Source of the DNA: Glaciihabitans sp.
Lineage (GTDB): Bacteria > Actinomycetota > Actinomycetes > Actinomycetales > Microbacteriaceae
Direction of reading: 5' to 3'
Length of the DNA: 47,635 nucleotides
NCBI GenBank assembly: GCA_025465535.1
Contig: JAODMY010000095.1
Coordinates: forward strand, 1-47,635
Positions within the stretch are counted from its first letter, which is position 1; every line of letters begins with the position of its first letter. A program made the translations under genes and the position numbers. The notes under the pieces were generated by a model that was not told the DNA's origin, ran no database searches, and worked only from the letters and a program-made list of their open reading frames with translations. Shown here in pieces: positions 1 through 7,962 of the stretch.

Positions 1-1253
1 ACGGCGGCTATCCCCTCGGCCTCCGCGATTTCGGCGATTCGCGTCTCGAGATCGTCGTAGGCGAAGCCCAGCCGGTCGGCCTTGCGCCGATTGCGCGTCG
101 TGACGTCGGCGCGAGTGAGAATGTGAAGCCGCTCGAGGAGTGGACCCGCGTCCCGCACGTAACGACGAACCGCCGAGTCCGTCCACGCTCCCTCGGTGTA
201 TCCGAAGAATCGAAGGTGCAGCTCGATCAGCCGGGCAACCGAAGTGATGGTGTCCTTGTCGAAGCGCAGCGCTTTCAGCCGACGGGTCACCAGCTTCGCC
301 CCGACGACGTCGTGGTGATGGAACGACACCGTTCCGCCCGGTTCGACCCGTTTCGTCGACGGCTTGCCGATGTCATGCAGCAGCGCGGCGAGGCGCAGGA
401 CAAGGTCGGGGGAGTGCCCGCGCTCCATCTCGTAGCCGATCGCCTGGTCGAGCACGGTCAGGCTGTGCTCGTAGACATCCTTGTGGTGGGCGTGCTCGTC
501 GATCTCGAGTTTGAGCGCGGGAACCTCCGGCAACACGAGACTCGCGAGTCCGGTATCCACCAGCAGTTGGATGCCCGCCCGCGGCGCGTCCGTCAGCAGG
601 AGTTTCGACAGCTCGTCGCTCACCCGCTCGACGCTGACGATCTCGATGCGAGGAGCTAGCTCGGTCATTGCCGCAATCGTCTCGGGCGTCGCCGTGAAGC
701 CGAGCTGGCTGGTGAAGCGGGCGGCGCGCATCATCCGCAGCGGATCGTCTCCGAAAGAAACCTCCGGGGCGCCCGGCGTCCGCAACACTCCGGCCAGCAG
801 GTCGTCCATGCCGCCGGAGGGGTCCACAAGCACGCGCTCCGGCAGTCGCAGCGCCATGGCATTGATCGAGAAGTCACGGCGCCCGAGGTCGGCTTCGATC
901 GTGTCCCCGAACTCTACGGTCGGCTTGCGCGTCTCACCGTCGTACGAGTCGGCGCGATAGGTCGTGATCTCGACCGGATTTCCCGCAACTATCGCGCCGA
1001 TCGTGCCGAACTCCCGGCCGATGTCCCAGTGCGTCTCCGAAATCGGCTTCACGACGCGAAGGATGTCGTCGGGCAGGGCGTTCGTAGTGAAATCGAGATC
1101 GGAGTGCTCACGACCGAGAAACGCGTCCCGCACTGGACCCCCGACAAGCGCCAGTTCGTATCCGGCGGCGGCGAAGGCGGCGGCGAGCCTCGAGACAGTG
1201 GTCGAGGCCGCAAGGAACTCCAGGCGCTGCACTGCCTCGGCGACGCTATTCAT
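1..1253 (-). CDS. pcnA: CCA tRNA nucleotidyltransferase, C-terminal end missing
   Basis: Adds or repairs the 3' CCA end of tRNAs in the cytoplasm, using CTP and ATP. Reading leftward from ATG at 1253, the class II nucleotidyltransferase motifs are visible: GGPVRD at residues 38-43, the metal-binding DLDFTTN at 52-58 and RRDFSINAMA at 125-134. An HD phosphohydrolase-type motif (LLHDIGKP) lies near residue 292, as in the HD-containing actinobacterial enzymes. About 417 codons are in the window, and I expect some 60 more beyond the left edge. In-frame ATGs at 1271 and 1280 are alternative starts. None has a strong Shine-Dalgarno. Two of the three window tRNAs lack an encoded CCA, so they depend on this enzyme. 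It is divergent from the DUF6049-murJ pair, as in mycobacteria, but no Nudix gene sits between them. Confidence 0.95.
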   Translation of the reverse strand, partial: MNSVAEAVQRLEFLAASTTVSRLAAAFAAAGYELALVGGPVRDAFLGREHSDLDFTTNALPDDILRVVKPISETHWDIGREFGTIGAIVAGNPVEITTYRADSYDGETRKPTVEFGDTIEADLGRRDFSINAMALRLPERVLVDPSGGMDDLLAGVLRTPGAPEVSFGDDPLRMMRAARFTSQLGFTATPETIAAMTELAPRIEIVSVERVSDELSKLLLTDAPRAGIQLLVDTGLASLVLPEVPALKLEIDEHAHHKDVYEHSLTVLDQAIGYEMERGHSPDLVLRLAALLHDIGKPSTKRVEPGGTVSFHHHDVVGAKLVTRRLKALRFDKDTITSVARLIELHLRFFGYTEGAWTDSAVRRYVRDAGPLLERLHILTRADVTTRNRRKADRLGFAYDDLETRIAEIAEAEGIAA

Positions 1254-1345
1254 AGTCACCAAGCTTGACATAGCCCGCATCGGCACCGGGCGTGTGGCAG
1301 CCGGGCCGGACTCTCGGTCACTCCAGACTCCCAACGACGAGCCAA

Positions 1346-1393
1346 TAGACTCGGGGGATGCTGGCCGAACGACGCGACTCGGGTCACCGGTGA
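1346..1393 (+). promoter_or_regulatory. Leaderless-type promoter and 11-codon upstream ORF for DUF6049 gene
   Basis: A TAGACT -10 hexamer (1346-1351) is followed after 6 nt by ATG at 1358, which opens a tiny frame, MLAERRDSGHR, ending with TGA at 1391-1393. This stop overlaps the GTG start of the DUF6049 gene (1390) in a GTGA arrangement. The GTG has no recognisable Shine-Dalgarno, so translational coupling from a leaderless mini-ORF is the inferred mechanism. No clear -35 is seen. Confidence 0.45.
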
Positions 1394-3480
1394 AGCTCAG
1401 GGCAGCGGTCGCTCTCGGTGCGGTCGCAATGGGCATCGCCGTGTTCGGAGTCCAAAATGTCGGCGCCGCATCGTCCGCGGACGCCGCCACGGCGCTCGCG
1501 CCCGTCATCGTTTCCCTCTCCCCCTCGCAGTTCGGCGATCTCGGGGCCGGGCAGGCGCTCAAGCTCACCCTCTCGATCGCCGACCAGTCGGGCAGCGGCA
1601 TTGGTGCGAGCACGGCCACCGTTTCGGTCGATCAAAATCCGATCACCACCAGCGACGGCCTCGCGGACTGGTTCGCCGGCGAGACGAAGGCATCAAACGC
1701 CGACGCGAACGTGTCGGTTGCCGCCGTGGCCGCAGTGCTCCCCAGCTCGAGCAACACCACGACCGTCACCGTTCCGGCGGCGTCGCTGCATTTCGGTCCG
1801 GCTGGCATCTATCCGATCGCAGTGAGCGTGCAAACCAATGGAGAGACGATCGGCTCTGCGCGGACGGCAGTCACCTGGAAGGTGAGTCGCTCACGCTCGG
1901 TTCCGGTCGCCCTCGCCGCGCCACTGACAGTCCCGGCCTCGAGTTCGACCTTCATCAGCGCTAAGACCCTCGCTACCGACACCTCGCCCACCGGCGTCCT
2001 CACTCGCGAACTGGACGAACTCGATGGCACGCAGATCGCGATCGGAATCGATCCACGCATCCTCGCATCCATTCGGATCCTCGGCCGAAGCGCGCCGCAA
2101 TCCGCCAAGGACTGGCTTAACAAACTGGAGGCCGTCTCGAACGACACCTTCCCGCTGGCCTGGGCCGACGCCGATCTCACCGTCGCACTTCAGGCGGGAG
2201 CGACGACGGTTCCGAGCGTTCCGCCCCTCGATTACGCGATCACACCGAGCCAGTTCGCTCCCTCGCCCAACCCCACGGATACACCAGTACCGACGTCGAC
2301 GCCCAATCCCTCGGATCCACCCCTGCCAACATCCCAGTCGCTCGTCCAGTTCGGATACACGCTGCCGGACCTGTCCTGGCCGGCTGAGGACACCGTCACG
2401 GCGGCGGATGCCACCAAGCTGGAGAATTCCGGAGTCGCCGGGGCAATCCTCTCGAGCGACAACGTCAAGCGGCCGGAATCCCCCATCCCTGGAGGCGCTT
2501 CCGCGAAGGTCGGCGCGCTCTCCGTTGCCATCTCCGATTCCACCATCTCCGGCTATCTTCGGGATGCGGTGCAGGCGACGACCCGGGCGGCGTGGGCGTC
2601 CGCCATGGCAGAGATCACCACGTCCCTCGCCCTCGTCGGCGTGCAGTCGGGGGGCGACGCGCAGATCCTGCTCGCAACGCTCGACCGCAATTGGGAGATT
2701 TCCGACACCCACTTCGCCGAGACCCTGACCGGTCTGTACACGCGTTCCTGGGTCGCTCCTTCGGAACTCTCGGCGGCAACCGCGGCAAAACCGACCACCG
2801 TCAAGATCGTCGACAAGCCGCAACCCGCCGCCCGTGTCGCCCTGATTCGTTCGATGTTGGCCGCCGAGCAACAGCAGGTGGCCTTTTCTGTGGTGACCGA
2901 GCCGAACCGCGAGAGCCTGACGTCCTCGCAGCGGCTCATTCTGCTCTCGCTGCTGTCGGACGAATGGATCCAGAATCCCAGCGGCTGGGCGACGGCCGCC
3001 AACGCCTATCTCGTCGACTCGCACAAGATCGTGACCTCCGTGCAGGCGGTGAAGAGCAGTAGCGCGCTGCTTCTCGGCGACCGGGTCTCGCTTCCGATCA
3101 CCATCAGCAATAATCTCGATCAGGCGGTGACCGTGTACGTCGCCGTCCGACCAAAGACGACCCTGATCTCGGTCGACAAGGCGCACCGCCTCGAAAAGGT
3201 GACGATCAACGCCAACTCGCAGCGCCGGACCGAAATCCCGATCCAGTCGCTTTCCAATGGCAAGGTCGAGGTCCAGGTGATGCTGTATTCGCAATCCGGA
3301 CAGCAGGTCGGCTCGACAACAGTCATGAACCTCGATGTGCAGGCCGGCTGGGAGACCGTCGGTACGCTCATCTTCGCTGCGCTTGTCGTCGGGATCTTCG
3401 CGTTCGGGCTCGTCCGGAACATCCGCAAACGCCGAAAAGTCGAGGCCGCTGAGCAGGAAACCGCCGGGGAGACCGCGTGA
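1390..3480 (+). CDS. DUF6049 family membrane-anchored secreted protein
   Basis: A large extracytoplasmic protein of unknown biochemical role, conserved directly upstream of murJ in Actinobacteria (the Rv3909 position). From GTG 1390 the product is about 696 aa. It has an N-terminal signal peptide (hydrophobic AVALGAVAMGIAVFGV, cleavage likely near GAASSADA), a mixed alpha/beta ectodomain, a Pro/Thr-rich linker at about residues 290-317, and one C-terminal transmembrane helix at about 655-676 followed by a basic tail (RNIRKRRK). Longer upstream starts in the same frame (from 964) would overlap the divergent pcnA and lack a signal peptide at the N-terminus, so I reject them. It overlaps murJ by 4 nt (GTGA). 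A link to lipid II export or envelope assembly is inference from context. Confidence 0.85.
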   Translation: MKLRAAVALGAVAMGIAVFGVQNVGAASSADAATALAPVIVSLSPSQFGDLGAGQALKLTLSIADQSGSGIGASTATVSVDQNPITTSDGLADWFAGETKASNADANVSVAAVAAVLPSSSNTTTVTVPAASLHFGPAGIYPIAVSVQTNGETIGSARTAVTWKVSRSRSVPVALAAPLTVPASSSTFISAKTLATDTSPTGVLTRELDELDGTQIAIGIDPRILASIRILGRSAPQSAKDWLNKLEAVSNDTFPLAWADADLTVALQAGATTVPSVPPLDYAITPSQFAPSPNPTDTPVPTSTPNPSDPPLPTSQSLVQFGYTLPDLSWPAEDTVTAADATKLENSGVAGAILSSDNVKRPESPIPGGASAKVGALSVAISDSTISGYLRDAVQATTRAAWASAMAEITTSLALVGVQSGGDAQILLATLDRNWEISDTHFAETLTGLYTRSWVAPSELSAATAAKPTTVKIVDKPQPAARVALIRSMLAAEQQQVAFSVVTEPNRESLTSSQRLILLSLLSDEWIQNPSGWATAANAYLVDSHKIVTSVQAVKSSSALLLGDRVSLPITISNNLDQAVTVYVAVRPKTTLISVDKAHRLEKVTINANSQRRTEIPIQSLSNGKVEVQVMLYSQSGQQVGSTTVMNLDVQAGWETVGTLIFAALVVGIFAFGLVRNIRKRRKVEAAEQETAGETA

Positions 3481-5138
3481 GCAGCGTGCCGGCGGTCGAG
3501 CCACCGAGCGGAGGGGTGCGCCGCGCAAGCGCGTTCCTGGCCAGCGGCACGATCGTCTCCCGAGGTCTCGGGTTCGTCAGCGCGGTGGTCCTCGCGAACA
3601 CGCTCGGCACGGTCAACGCAGGATCGAACACCTTCACGATCGCCAACGGGTTGCCCAACAGCATCTACGCGATCATCGCGGGCGGGCTCCTGAGCGCGAT
3701 CCTCGTGCCACAGATCGTGCGGGCGAGCAGGGACCTCGACGGCGGCGAGAAATTCATCAACCGTGTTGTGACCCTCGGGATCGTCGTGTTCGTCGTGATC
3801 GCGCTGGTTGCGACCGCACTGGCCGGTCCGATCGTGCACCTCTACGCCGCGCAGCAAGAGGCCGGATCCGCGCGCGGGCTGAGCGCACAGGACGTTCAAC
3901 TCGCGACAGCGTTCGCCTACTGGTGCCTTCCGCAGGTCTTCTTCTACGCCCTGTACAGCCTCCTCGGCGAGGTGCTGAACGCGCGCCGCGTTTTCGGCCC
4001 GTTCACGTGGGCCCCGGTCATCAATAACCTGGTCGCCATCGCCGGACTACTCATCTTCGACGCACTGTTCAACTCGGTTTCGACGGCGGAGTCGGCCAAC
4101 TGGACACCGGGCATGATCGCGCTCATCGCGGGCAGTGCGACTCTGGGCGTTGCTGCCCAGGCGATCTTCCTCGCATTCTTCTGGCGTCGGACCGGGCTGC
4201 ACTTCCGCCCGGAGTTCCGCTGGCGTGGCGTCGGCCTCGGCAAGGTGGGCAAGGCCGCGTTCTGGACCTTCTGCATGATCCTGATCACCCAGCTCGCTGG
4301 GGTCGTGCAATCGAGGGTCGCGTCGCTGGCTGGCAGCCACAACCCCTCGAATACCGTGCTTCGCTACGCCTGGCTGATCTTCATGCTGCCCCACGGCATC
4401 ATCACCATCTCAATCGCGACGCCGTACTTCACAAGGATGAGCGGCCACGCCTCGCGCGGAGACCACGATGCGCTGCGGAATGACCTGAGCGCGTCCCTTC
4501 GGGTGATCGGCCTGTTGCTGACCTTCTCCTCCGTCGCCCTCATCGTCGCCGCGAATCCGTTTTCGGCCATCTTCTCAAAAGGCTCCCTCAACGACACGCA
4601 CGCGTTCGCCGCCGTGTTGATCGCCTACCTCATCGGCCTTCTGCCGTTCAGCATCGTCTTCGTTCTGCAGCGGGTCTTCTACGCGCTCGAAGACACGCGA
4701 ACGCCCTTCCTCTTCCAGACGTTCCAATCGGTGCTCCTCGTCGGCGGAATGCTGATCTCGGCGACTCTGGCTCGCCCCGACATCGCGTTCGGAGTCGCCG
4801 TGTCGACCACCGTCGCGGACTATATCCTCATGCTGGTCGCCGCGATCCTGCTCCGCCGGCGCCTTCGGCGGCTCGGGGCCGCCCCGGTCATCCGCTCGTA
4901 CCTGGTCTTTTTCATCGCGCTCGTCCCCGCGGCCGCCGCCGGAATCGGCCTGGATGCCGTTCTCGGCGCGTTTTCCGGCGGATTCGCGGTGTCACCCATC
5001 ATTCCCGCGGTCATCTCGGTGGCGGCGATCGGGGCCGGGATGGGCATCGTCTACGTCGCGGCGCTGGCGCTGCTGCGCTCACCGGAACTCGCCGACTTTG
5101 CGCGGCCGATCCTGCGCCGAATCACCCGCACCCGGTAA
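3477..5138 (+). CDS. murJ: Lipid II flippase MurJ (MviN)
   Basis: Integral membrane protein of the MOP superfamily that moves lipid II across the cytoplasmic membrane for peptidoglycan synthesis. The 553-aa product is almost entirely hydrophobic helices (about 14). The first helix carries the family-typical SGTIVSRGLGFV stretch, whose Arg belongs to the central cavity in characterised MurJ proteins. The start is GTG at 3477, overlapping the DUF6049 stop by 4 nt. The mycobacterial MviN carries an extra C-terminal pseudokinase and extracellular domain. This protein ends shortly after the last helix (ARPILRRITRTR), so it is the short form without the pseudokinase. It ends 69 nt before trxB. No sigma factor gene follows, unlike the sigM position in mycobacteria. 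Confidence 0.95.
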   Translation: MSSVPAVEPPSGGVRRASAFLASGTIVSRGLGFVSAVVLANTLGTVNAGSNTFTIANGLPNSIYAIIAGGLLSAILVPQIVRASRDLDGGEKFINRVVTLGIVVFVVIALVATALAGPIVHLYAAQQEAGSARGLSAQDVQLATAFAYWCLPQVFFYALYSLLGEVLNARRVFGPFTWAPVINNLVAIAGLLIFDALFNSVSTAESANWTPGMIALIAGSATLGVAAQAIFLAFFWRRTGLHFRPEFRWRGVGLGKVGKAAFWTFCMILITQLAGVVQSRVASLAGSHNPSNTVLRYAWLIFMLPHGIITISIATPYFTRMSGHASRGDHDALRNDLSASLRVIGLLLTFSSVALIVAANPFSAIFSKGSLNDTHAFAAVLIAYLIGLLPFSIVFVLQRVFYALEDTRTPFLFQTFQSVLLVGGMLISATLARPDIAFGVAVSTTVADYILMLVAAILLRRRLRRLGAAPVIRSYLVFFIALVPAAAAGIGLDAVLGAFSGGFAVSPIIPAVISVAAIGAGMGIVYVAALALLRSPELADFARPILRRITRTR

Positions 5139-5145
5139 ACCCGCC

Positions 5146-5171
5146 GGAATAGCCCAACCATAGGATGGGTT
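5146..5171 (+). promoter_or_regulatory. SigR/SigH-type promoter of trxBA
   Basis: GGAAT at 5146-5150, exactly 18 nt, then GTT at 5169-5171. This is the GGAAT-N18-GTT consensus established for the thiol-oxidative-stress ECF sigma factor SigR of Streptomyces, whose classical target is trxBA. It lies just after the murJ stop and about 37 nt before the proposed trxB start, so trxBA can be induced independently of murJ. Confidence 0.75.
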
Positions 5172-5207
5172 ATACGGGGTGGAAAACTTCTCAAGGAGAT
5201 GCTGCTG

Positions 5208-6173
5208 TTGCGCCAGGTCATCATTATCGGTTCCGGTCCGGCTGGATACACGGCCGCCATTTACGCTGCGCGTGCCAATCTCAAGCCGCTGGTAATTGCC
5301 AGTTCGGTTGAGGCCGGCGGCGAACTCATGCAGACCACCGAGGTCGAGAACTACCCCGGATTCCCCCAGGGGATCCAGGGGCCGGAGCTCATGATCAACA
5401 TGCAGGAGCAGGCCGAGAGGTTTGGAGCCGAGGTCGTCCTCGATGATGTCGTCTCTCTCGAGCTTGCGGGCGAGATCAAGAAGGTCACGCTCGGCAACGG
5501 AGACGTTCACGAGGCCCTGACCGTGATCTTCGCAACCGGATCCGCCTACCGCAAGCTGGGTCTCGAAGAGGAAGAGCGCATGAGCGGCCACGGGGTTTCG
5601 TGGTGTGCCACCTGTGATGGATTCTTCTTCCGCGAGAAGACGATCGCGGTCGTCGGTGGCGGCGACTCAGCCATGGAAGAGGCGACGTTCCTCACGAAGT
5701 TCGCGGACAAGGTCCACGTGATCCACCGCAGCGACTCTCTGCGCGCATCCAAGGTCATGCAGGAGCGCGCCGAGGCTAACCCGAAGATCGAGTTCCACTT
5801 CAACAAGCGTGTCGAGCACATCTACGGCGACAGCCTCGTCACCGGAATCGGCATCGTCGACACGATCGACGGCACCGAGACGACGATGAACGTCAGCGGC
5901 CTTTTTATCGCGATCGGTGCGGATCCTCGCACCCACCTCGTCCACAAGCAGCTGGACCTGACCACGTTCGGCACCATCGCGGTCGATGGACGCAGCTCAC
6001 GCACCAACCTGCCCGGGGTGTTCGCCGCGGGAGACGTCATCGACCCGACCTACCGCCAGGCGGTAACGGCCGCGGGCAGTGGAACGGTTGCCGCCCTCGA
6101 TGCGGAGCACTACCTCGCCGCTTTGCCCAAGGAACTGAAGGAGCGGGCAGAGTCCGTTCCCGTCAGCGCCTGA
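5208..6173 (+). CDS. trxB: Thioredoxin-disulfide reductase
   Basis: FAD- and NADPH-dependent reductase that keeps thioredoxin reduced in the cytoplasm. The N-terminal Rossmann motif GSGPAGYTAAIYAA binds FAD. The redox CATC pair is at Cys133/Cys136, followed by the NADPH-binding GGGDSAMEEA and the HRSDSLR phosphate-binding segment. The C-terminal GVFAAGDV completes the FAD site. I choose TTG at 5208 because the Shine-Dalgarno AAGGAG (5193-5198) lies 9 nt upstream of it. The ATG at 5199 directly abuts that AAGGAG and would add MLL to the usual MRQVIIIGSGPAG beginning. The protein has 321 aa, normal for the family. It is followed after 36 nt by trxA. Confidence 0.95.
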   Translation: MRQVIIIGSGPAGYTAAIYAARANLKPLVIASSVEAGGELMQTTEVENYPGFPQGIQGPELMINMQEQAERFGAEVVLDDVVSLELAGEIKKVTLGNGDVHEALTVIFATGSAYRKLGLEEEERMSGHGVSWCATCDGFFFREKTIAVVGGGDSAMEEATFLTKFADKVHVIHRSDSLRASKVMQERAEANPKIEFHFNKRVEHIYGDSLVTGIGIVDTIDGTETTMNVSGLFIAIGADPRTHLVHKQLDLTTFGTIAVDGRSSRTNLPGVFAAGDVIDPTYRQAVTAAGSGTVAALDAEHYLAALPKELKERAESVPVSA

Positions 6174-6209
6174 CCATTTTTCTCAATCCCAATCCAGTAA
6201 GGAACTCCA

Positions 6210-6536
6210 ATGTCTGACACCAAGTCCGTAACCGACGACAGCTTCCAGGCCGACGTCCTCGACTCGACCGACACCATCATGGTCGACTTCTGGGCCGAGT
6301 GGTGTGGTCCGTGTCGCGCGGTCTCCCCGATCCTCGACCAGATCGCCAGCGAGCACGCCTCGAAGATCAAGATCGTCAAGCTCAACGTCGATGACAACCC
6401 GCAGATGGCGATGAAGTACCAGATCACCTCGATTCCGGCGATGAAGGTGTTCCGCGGTGGCGAGGTCGTCAAGACCGTGATCGGCGCCAAGCCGAAGCCG
6501 GCCCTCGAGGCCGACCTGGCGGAGTTCCTCGCGTAG
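6210..6536 (+). CDS. trxA: Thioredoxin
   Basis: Small dithiol oxidoreductase (108 aa) serving ribonucleotide reductase and disulfide reduction in the cytoplasm. The canonical WCGPC active site has Cys32 and Cys35, preceded by VDFWAE. The cis-proline motif is in SIPAMKVF and the C-terminal GA/KPKPALE helix follows. Shine-Dalgarno AAGGAA lies upstream of ATG 6210. It is cotranscribed with trxB from the SigR-type promoter and closed by a strong intrinsic terminator. Confidence 0.97.
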   Translation: MSDTKSVTDDSFQADVLDSTDTIMVDFWAEWCGPCRAVSPILDQIASEHASKIKIVKLNVDDNPQMAMKYQITSIPAMKVFRGGEVVKTVIGAKPKPALEADLAEFLA

Positions 6537-6569
6537 AGCTGATTTAACAGCGCATTAAACCGAAGAAGA

Positions 6570-6605
6570 GCCGCCCAGACACTGTCTGGGCGGCCTTTTT
6601 CATTT
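6570..6605 (+). terminator. Intrinsic terminator after trxA
   Basis: Perfect 11-bp stem GCCGCCCAGAC / GTCTGGGCGGC with a 3-nt loop (6570-6594), followed by CTTTTTCATTTTT. It ends the trxBA transcript. Confidence 0.9.
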
Positions 6606-6650
6606 TTGCCCCATATTCTTGAACCTTCGACACAGAAAACCGGAAAAGTC

Positions 6651-7955
6651 ATGACTTCCCAGGGCAATAATCTCGACCGTTGGTACGACAGTTACGCGGA
6701 ACGCACAGCGGGTCTCGCCGCCTCCGAGGTCCGTGCCCTGTTCGCGGTCGCCTCGCGTCCAGAGGTCGTGTCGCTTGCCGGCGGGATGCCCTTCGTTTCA
6801 GCGCTGCCGCGTGACCTCATCACCGGCGCGATGGACCGCGTCATGCACAACGAAGGTCCAGCCGCGCTCCAATACGGCTCCGGCCAGGGCACGGCGGCGC
6901 TGCGGGAGCACATCCTCGAGATCATGGCGCTTGAGGGCATCCGGGGCAGTGTCGACGATGTCGTGGTGACGACCGGATCGCAGCACGCTCTAGAACTCGT
7001 GTCCAAACTTTTTCTCGACCCCGGCGACGTCGTTCTGGCCGAGGGCCCGAGCTACGTCACGGCGATGGTGGTCTTCAAGTCGTTCCAGGCACACGTCGAG
7101 CACGTCGAAACCGACAACGACGGACTGATCCCGAATGCTCTGCGCGAGCGAATTGCGCGAGTGAAGGCCGACGGCAAGCGCATCAAATTCCTGTACACGG
7201 TGCCGACTTTCAGCAATCCGTCCGGTGTGACGCTGTCCTGGGAGCGCCGGCTCGAGATCCTCGAGATCTGCCGGTCGAACGACATCCTCGTGCTCGAAGA
7301 CAACCCGTACGGCCTGCTCTACTTTGACGCTCCACCACCGCGCGCGATGCGTTCGGTGGAAGAGGACGGCGTCATCTACCTCGGAACGTTCTCCAAGACG
7401 CTTGCGCCGGGATTCAGGGTGGGCTGGGCTCTCGCTCCCCACGCTATTCGAGAAAAACTCATTCTCGCTAACGAGGCCGCCGTGCTCAGCCCGAGCTCGT
7501 TGACCCAGATGATCATCTCCGAGTACCTCTCCACCGCCGATTGGCGTGGACAGATCGACACCTTCCGCGGCGTCTATCGTGAGCGCCGGGACGCCATGCT
7601 GTTGGCGCTGCACGACTATCTCCCCGATCTCAGCTGGACTGTACCCAACGGCGGCTTCTACGTCTGGCTGAAGCTGCCCGATAACATCGACAGCAAGTCC
7701 ATGCTTCCGCGAGCGGTCAAGGAGCTCGTTGCGTACACACCGGGCACCGCTTTCTATGCAAACGGTGAGGGGCGAAACTACATGCGACTCGCCTTCTGTT
7801 ACCCGACACCCGAGTTCATTCGCGAGGGAATCCGCCGGCTCTCGACCGTGATCAACGGCGAACTCGAACTGCTCAGCACTTTCTCGCTCACCGGGCCACT
7901 GACCACGGTGCGGTCCGAGCAGAACATCATCAGCCCGCCCGCAAACCTGGGCTAG
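6651..7955 (+). CDS. PLP-dependent aminotransferase, class I fold (LysN/MocR-like, no DNA-binding domain)
   Basis: A fold-type I aminotransferase of the 2-aminoadipate/alpha-aminotransferase group. The PLP lysine is Lys249 in GTFSKTLAPGFRVGW. The pyridine-binding aspartate is in LEDNPYG (Asp217). The TVPTFSNPSG motif and the C-terminal MRLAF carboxylate-binding arginine are present. It lacks the N-terminal winged helix of MocR regulators, so it should be an enzyme of 434 aa. ATG 6651 is preferred: a TTG at 6606 lies in the tail of the trxA terminator. The next gene, a Ddl-like ligase, begins 7 nt after the stop, so the two are probably one unit. The substrate is unknown. A role in supplying an amino acid for the ligase or for peptidoglycan is only a contextual guess. 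Confidence 0.88.
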   Translation: MTSQGNNLDRWYDSYAERTAGLAASEVRALFAVASRPEVVSLAGGMPFVSALPRDLITGAMDRVMHNEGPAALQYGSGQGTAALREHILEIMALEGIRGSVDDVVVTTGSQHALELVSKLFLDPGDVVLAEGPSYVTAMVVFKSFQAHVEHVETDNDGLIPNALRERIARVKADGKRIKFLYTVPTFSNPSGVTLSWERRLEILEICRSNDILVLEDNPYGLLYFDAPPPRAMRSVEEDGVIYLGTFSKTLAPGFRVGWALAPHAIREKLILANEAAVLSPSSLTQMIISEYLSTADWRGQIDTFRGVYRERRDAMLLALHDYLPDLSWTVPNGGFYVWLKLPDNIDSKSMLPRAVKELVAYTPGTAFYANGEGRNYMRLAFCYPTPEFIREGIRRLSTVINGELELLSTFSLTGPLTTVRSEQNIISPPANLG

Positions 7956-7962
7956 GAGTCAC

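Noticed and set aside
1891-3528. 545-codon open frame on the minus strand
   Set aside because: It lies opposite the DUF6049 gene in high-GC DNA, with Arg/Gly/Asp-rich composition and no domain. It is a shadow frame.
6606-6650. TTG upstream start for the aminotransferase
   Set aside because: It falls in the T-rich tail of the trxA terminator and adds residues atypical for the family.
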